A DNA stretch of 9,165 nt from Planctomycetota bacterium (lineage in GTDB: Bacteria; Planctomycetota; Phycisphaerae; UBA1845), in the NCBI GenBank assembly GCA_022566435.1, contig JADFIX010000058.1, positions 1,246-10,410 of the forward strand, written 5' to 3'. Positions 7,285 through 9,165 of the stretch are shown here, piece by piece. The notes under the pieces were generated by a model that was not told where the DNA came from, searched no databases, and worked only from the letters and a program-made list of their open reading frames with translations. Numbering within the stretch: the first letter of the stretch is position 1; each line of letters opens with the position of its first letter. A program made the translations under genes and the position numbers.

Positions 7285-8472
7285 CTACGTCGTGGAGGCT
7301 TTCACGGTCTGCCGAAGACCGTACGTTTGGATCAGCTTCCCGACTTGTTCAAACATCATACGGTTGTTCGAATCCAGCTGTGCCTGTAGGTTGTCGATCT
7401 GCCCCTGTTGCGTTCGTTGACGATGTTGCGATTGATTGGCTTGATCCTTGAGATCATTGATCTCCTGCTTGAGCTGAGCAACCTGGTGTTCGTGAAGCTT
7501 GCGTTTCGGTTGACGGCCATCCAAGGCCAACCAATTCACGTACTTGTCGATTTCGCGTGAACTGGGCTTGTGGCCCAGCCGCCGGTTCACCTCGTCGGTG
7601 GTCCACCCCTTGCTCAGCAGATCGCAGGCCATAGAACTCCGCAAATCCTTTAGCGTTACCTTCTGGTCGTGTGGAAGACATCGAACACCCGTTCTCCCTG
7701 TCGCACGGTCCAGAGTCTTTGCCGCCATCCGCAAGCCAAAACCGAAGACCAGCTCGTCGTCTCGCAGATCCTGCAAAACACCGTCGAGCAGCTCTACGGT
7801 CTCCTTGTAATTCGTCGTTTCGGTTCGCGGATTTCGGCTGCGTTTGAGAATCTCTCTGACCAACGCAACCGCGTACTCAGGCTCTTCGGTGTATTCATCC
7901 GTTCGCCGGATGAACGACCTCTTTCTCAGTTGCAAGAGGGCACCGGCGTTTTCGCCGATGTCGAACGCCAGCCACAGGAGTAACTTGTGTTTCGGTTTGA
8001 TCACGGTGCCGACAATCTGCCGAAAGCTCTCTTCTGTAATGAAGCGAACCTCAGCGGCATGGCACTGACGAAACTCCAGAACGCTTTTCGCGACTTCCTG
8101 CTTTCCCGCTAGCTGAAACGGCTTACCGCATAGGATCTTGTTGTAGTAGGTTTCCCGGCCTTCAAAATACTTTCCCGAGAGCGTACGGATGACGCCATCC
8201 TCGACAGCGTCATAGACCTTCTTGATGTCCTCCTTCGTCAAGTCCCTCCACGGCCTATTCGCAAACCACCGATTGACCGTGCGAAATCTGCTGGCATAGA
8301 ACACGAGCGTCTTGTACGTGCCGTCGTCCAGCGCGGAGAGATGGTTCATTCGTTTGAGTTTGTACTCTTGATGAACGAAGAAGCTCGCAAAGAGTTCGCG
8401 GTTTTCTTCACATATTGATTCATCGCCCAGTAGCCTGTTCTTAACGCTCGCGTATTGTTCCTTCAATTCCAT
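7285..8472 (-). CDS. Divergent tyrosine recombinase/integrase with C-terminal coiled coil
   Basis: 395 residues. The N-terminal part (about 20-95) resembles the core-binding (SAM-like) domain of phage and archaeal integrases. The catalytic domain follows at about 140-315. Visible active-site features are the box II motif KDLRSS (Lys275, Arg278), LGH (His301) and a Tyr in DKYVNW (Tyr311); a Lys in ILKRSR (Lys210) may be the beta-hairpin lysine. The first catalytic Arg, expected in a GxRxxE-like context, is replaced: the aligned stretch DIGENAGALLQL has Asn175. From about 322 to 372 the sequence is charged and Gln-rich with Leu/Ile spacing typical of a coiled coil. The ATG at 8472 is the earliest start, with no clear Shine-Dalgarno. 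The architecture recalls archaeal-type integrases from memory. Activity is uncertain because of Asn175. Confidence 0.85.
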   Translation of the reverse strand: MELKEQYASVKNRLLGDESICEENRELFASFFVHQEYKLKRMNHLSALDDGTYKTLVFYASRFRTVNRWFANRPWRDLTKEDIKKVYDAVEDGVIRTLSGKYFEGRETYYNKILCGKPFQLAGKQEVAKSVLEFRQCHAAEVRFITEESFRQIVGTVIKPKHKLLLWLAFDIGENAGALLQLRKRSFIRRTDEYTEEPEYAVALVREILKRSRNPRTETTNYKETVELLDGVLQDLRDDELVFGFGLRMAAKTLDRATGRTGVRCLPHDQKVTLKDLRSSMACDLLSKGWTTDEVNRRLGHKPSSREIDKYVNWLALDGRQPKRKLHEHQVAQLKQEINDLKDQANQSQHRQRTQQGQIDNLQAQLDSNNRMMFEQVGKLIQTYGLRQTVKASTT

Positions 8473-8540
8473 AGAATGCTGTGGAGACGTGGCTACTTAA
8501 GAAAGGAACCGCTTTGCGAGGCGGCGAATTTCGGTACTTT

Positions 8541-8587
8541 GAACCTTTTTGGTCAATGACCCCGAAGGTCGTGGAACCAAAAGGTTC
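8541..8587. repeat. Interrupted inverted repeat with nested palindromes
   Basis: GAACCTTTTTGGT (8541-8553) pairs with ACCAAAAGGTTC (8576-8587), 12 bp with one bulged T. Inside lie GACC (8558-8561) with GGTC (8567-8570), and GGTCA-A-TGACC (8551-8561). The right arm is itself a hairpin, GAACC-AAAA-GGTTC (8574-8587). It lies about 70 nt upstream of the recombinase start, as expected of an operator or of a recombinase binding site. Confidence 0.6.
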
Positions 8588-8607
8588 AGTTTCCCAATAA
8601 ACTGAAC
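8584..8607. repeat. Perfect 9-bp inverted repeat, 6-nt loop
   Basis: GTTCAGTTT (8584-8592) and AAACTGAAC (8599-8607) are exact reverse complements with loop CCCAAT. The left arm shares GTTC with the preceding inverted repeat, so the two structures exclude each other. Read on the minus strand, towards the recombinase, the hairpin is followed by CTTTT, a weak terminator-like tail. Confidence 0.65.
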
Positions 8608-8776
8608 GTGTGCACATTGTTTCAATCCTGCCCCTGTTGGAGGACCAGGGACGGGTGTAAGAAGACGGGGATCTATATAAATGCTGCGCCGTATCGACGT
8701 GACCGAATACTTGTTTCATCGTGTGCCGTTCGCAAGTCAGCGCAACCTCTAAGTACGCGGCGTCCTTGGGCTCTGC

Positions 8777-9007
8777 ATGCCAAAAAAATCATCAGCAACC
8801 ATTGATGTGACCGATGAAGAGGTCGTTGCGTTCGCCAACACGCTGAATCTCGTCCTGAATCCGCCGAACATGCAGCTTGAGGGTGAAAAAATCAGGCAGT
8901 TCGGTCTTCTTCGTCTCGCTGTTGCACAAGCTTATCAAGCACGTTTACGATCGACCGATATTGTAGACGTCTTCGTGGTAAATCGTCGAAATACACCGTC
9001 ACGTTGA
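8777..9007 (+). CDS. Hypothetical small protein, 76 residues
   Basis: ATG at 8777, 76 residues beginning MPKKSSATIDVTDEEVVAFA. The composition is that of a normal soluble helical protein: acidic, with amphipathic stretches (EEVVAFANTLNLVL, FGLLRLAVAQAYQARL). No domain was recognised and no Shine-Dalgarno is seen. It diverges from the recombinase across the inverted-repeat region, so it could share control with it. A competing minus-strand frame covers 8892-9092 but looks less gene-like. Confidence 0.45.
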   Translation: MPKKSSATIDVTDEEVVAFANTLNLVLNPPNMQLEGEKIRQFGLLRLAVAQAYQARLRSTDIVDVFVVNRRNTPSR

Positions 9008-9014
9008 TATTCAT

Positions 9015-9165
9015 ATGGCGTGGCTCATCGCGTTCCTCGCTTCTGCCACCGTCCTGCCGTTCGACAAACAAGCGGCGTTGTATGCGGGCCAATCAATACT
9101 GCACCAGGGAGTGTACGTCGTAGCCTCCCAGTCGCGCTCTGCCCCTCAGCTCGGTAAGCTCCACC
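9015..9165 (+). CDS. Partial ORF with signal-peptide-like start, runs off the window
   Basis: The ATG at 9015 opens a frame that stays open to the window end (50 residues visible). It begins MAWLIAFLASATVLPFDKQA, a short hydrophobic start that could be a signal peptide or membrane anchor. Codon third positions are clearly GC-rich, more so than in the preceding small ORF. An in-frame stop lies at 8979-8981 and no Shine-Dalgarno is visible, so the call is tentative. I do not recognise the product. Confidence 0.35.
   Translation, partial: MAWLIAFLASATVLPFDKQAALYAGQSILHQGVYVVASQSRSAPQLGKLH

Larger units (their letters stand above)
8473..8776. other. Regulatory/structured region upstream of the recombinase
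   Basis: About 300 nt without a convincing gene. It holds a cluster of inverted repeats at 8541-8607 and repeated GAACC pentamers (8506, 8541, 8574), listed separately. TATATAAAT near 8673 has no properly spaced -35 box, so I do not call a promoter. Confidence 0.5.

Noticed and set aside
7073..7420. Plus-strand frame of 115 codons with a helix-like stretch EEIAQHISV
   Set aside because: About 135 nt of it run antisense to the well-supported recombinase end, and the product is rich in Cys, Arg and Trp in a manner typical of a shadow frame.
8669..8683. TATATAAAT as a -10 promoter element
   Set aside because: No -35 like box at 16-18 nt upstream; a single AT-rich word is not enough.
8441..8719. 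Minus-strand 92-codon frame overlapping the recombinase start
   Set aside because: It runs through the inverted-repeat region and out of frame into the recombinase, with no ribosome site and no natural-looking composition.
8608..8805. Plus-strand 65-codon frame starting near the 9-bp inverted repeat
   Set aside because: Cys/Arg-rich, no Shine-Dalgarno, and it overlaps the more protein-like 8777 ORF.

Overview
The window looks like part of a Planctomycetota chromosome, most likely of the Phycisphaerae type. The evidence is one exported protein of about 1,475 residues with arrays of the Asp/Cys repeat DCNxNGIPDECD, a closing GGCCD...C-type cysteine motif, and a neighbouring YD-repeat (Rhs) protein. 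That combination is typical of large surface proteins in this group. The assignment rests on remembered family resemblance, not on a search.

Layout. Positions 1-1874 (+) hold the 3' part of an Rhs/YD-repeat gene: YD repeats, the Rhs core, and a variable C-terminal tip of about 135 residues with a histidine-rich stretch. A 34-codon ORF (1871-1975) overlaps its stop codon in an ATGA arrangement. Next comes a 122-codon ORF (1989-2357), a shortened and diverged copy of the first part of the following gene. The copy aligns without gaps from its start codon but has lost a recognisable signal peptide. The giant gene (2354-6781) encodes, in order: a signal peptide, a leader domain shared with the short copy, an Ig-like (BIG2-type) domain, a carboxypeptidase-regulatory-like domain, an unassigned domain of about 210 residues, eight Asp/Cys calcium-binding-like repeats, fourteen beta-propeller units, six more Asp/Cys repeats and a cysteine-rich tail. 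Stop/start overlaps and Shine-Dalgarno placement link these four ORFs as a probable translationally coupled unit.

The right third has a different character. Positions 6782-6978 show no gene. A weak hypothetical ORF follows (6979-7281, +), convergent with a divergent tyrosine recombinase (7285-8472, -). The recombinase keeps K-x-x-R, LGH and the Tyr, but has Asn where the first catalytic Arg should lie, and it carries a C-terminal coiled coil. Its upstream region (8473-8776) holds a dense nest of inverted repeats, a candidate operator or recombination site. Two small ORFs (8777-9007 and 9015 to the edge) end the window.

How the parts work together: the left block makes a set of exported surface proteins, with a possible Rhs tip effector and a candidate cognate small protein. 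The right block looks like a small integrated element or a resident recombinase with its control region. A functional link between the blocks is not shown. No tRNA, rRNA, CRISPR array or convincing intrinsic terminator was seen.
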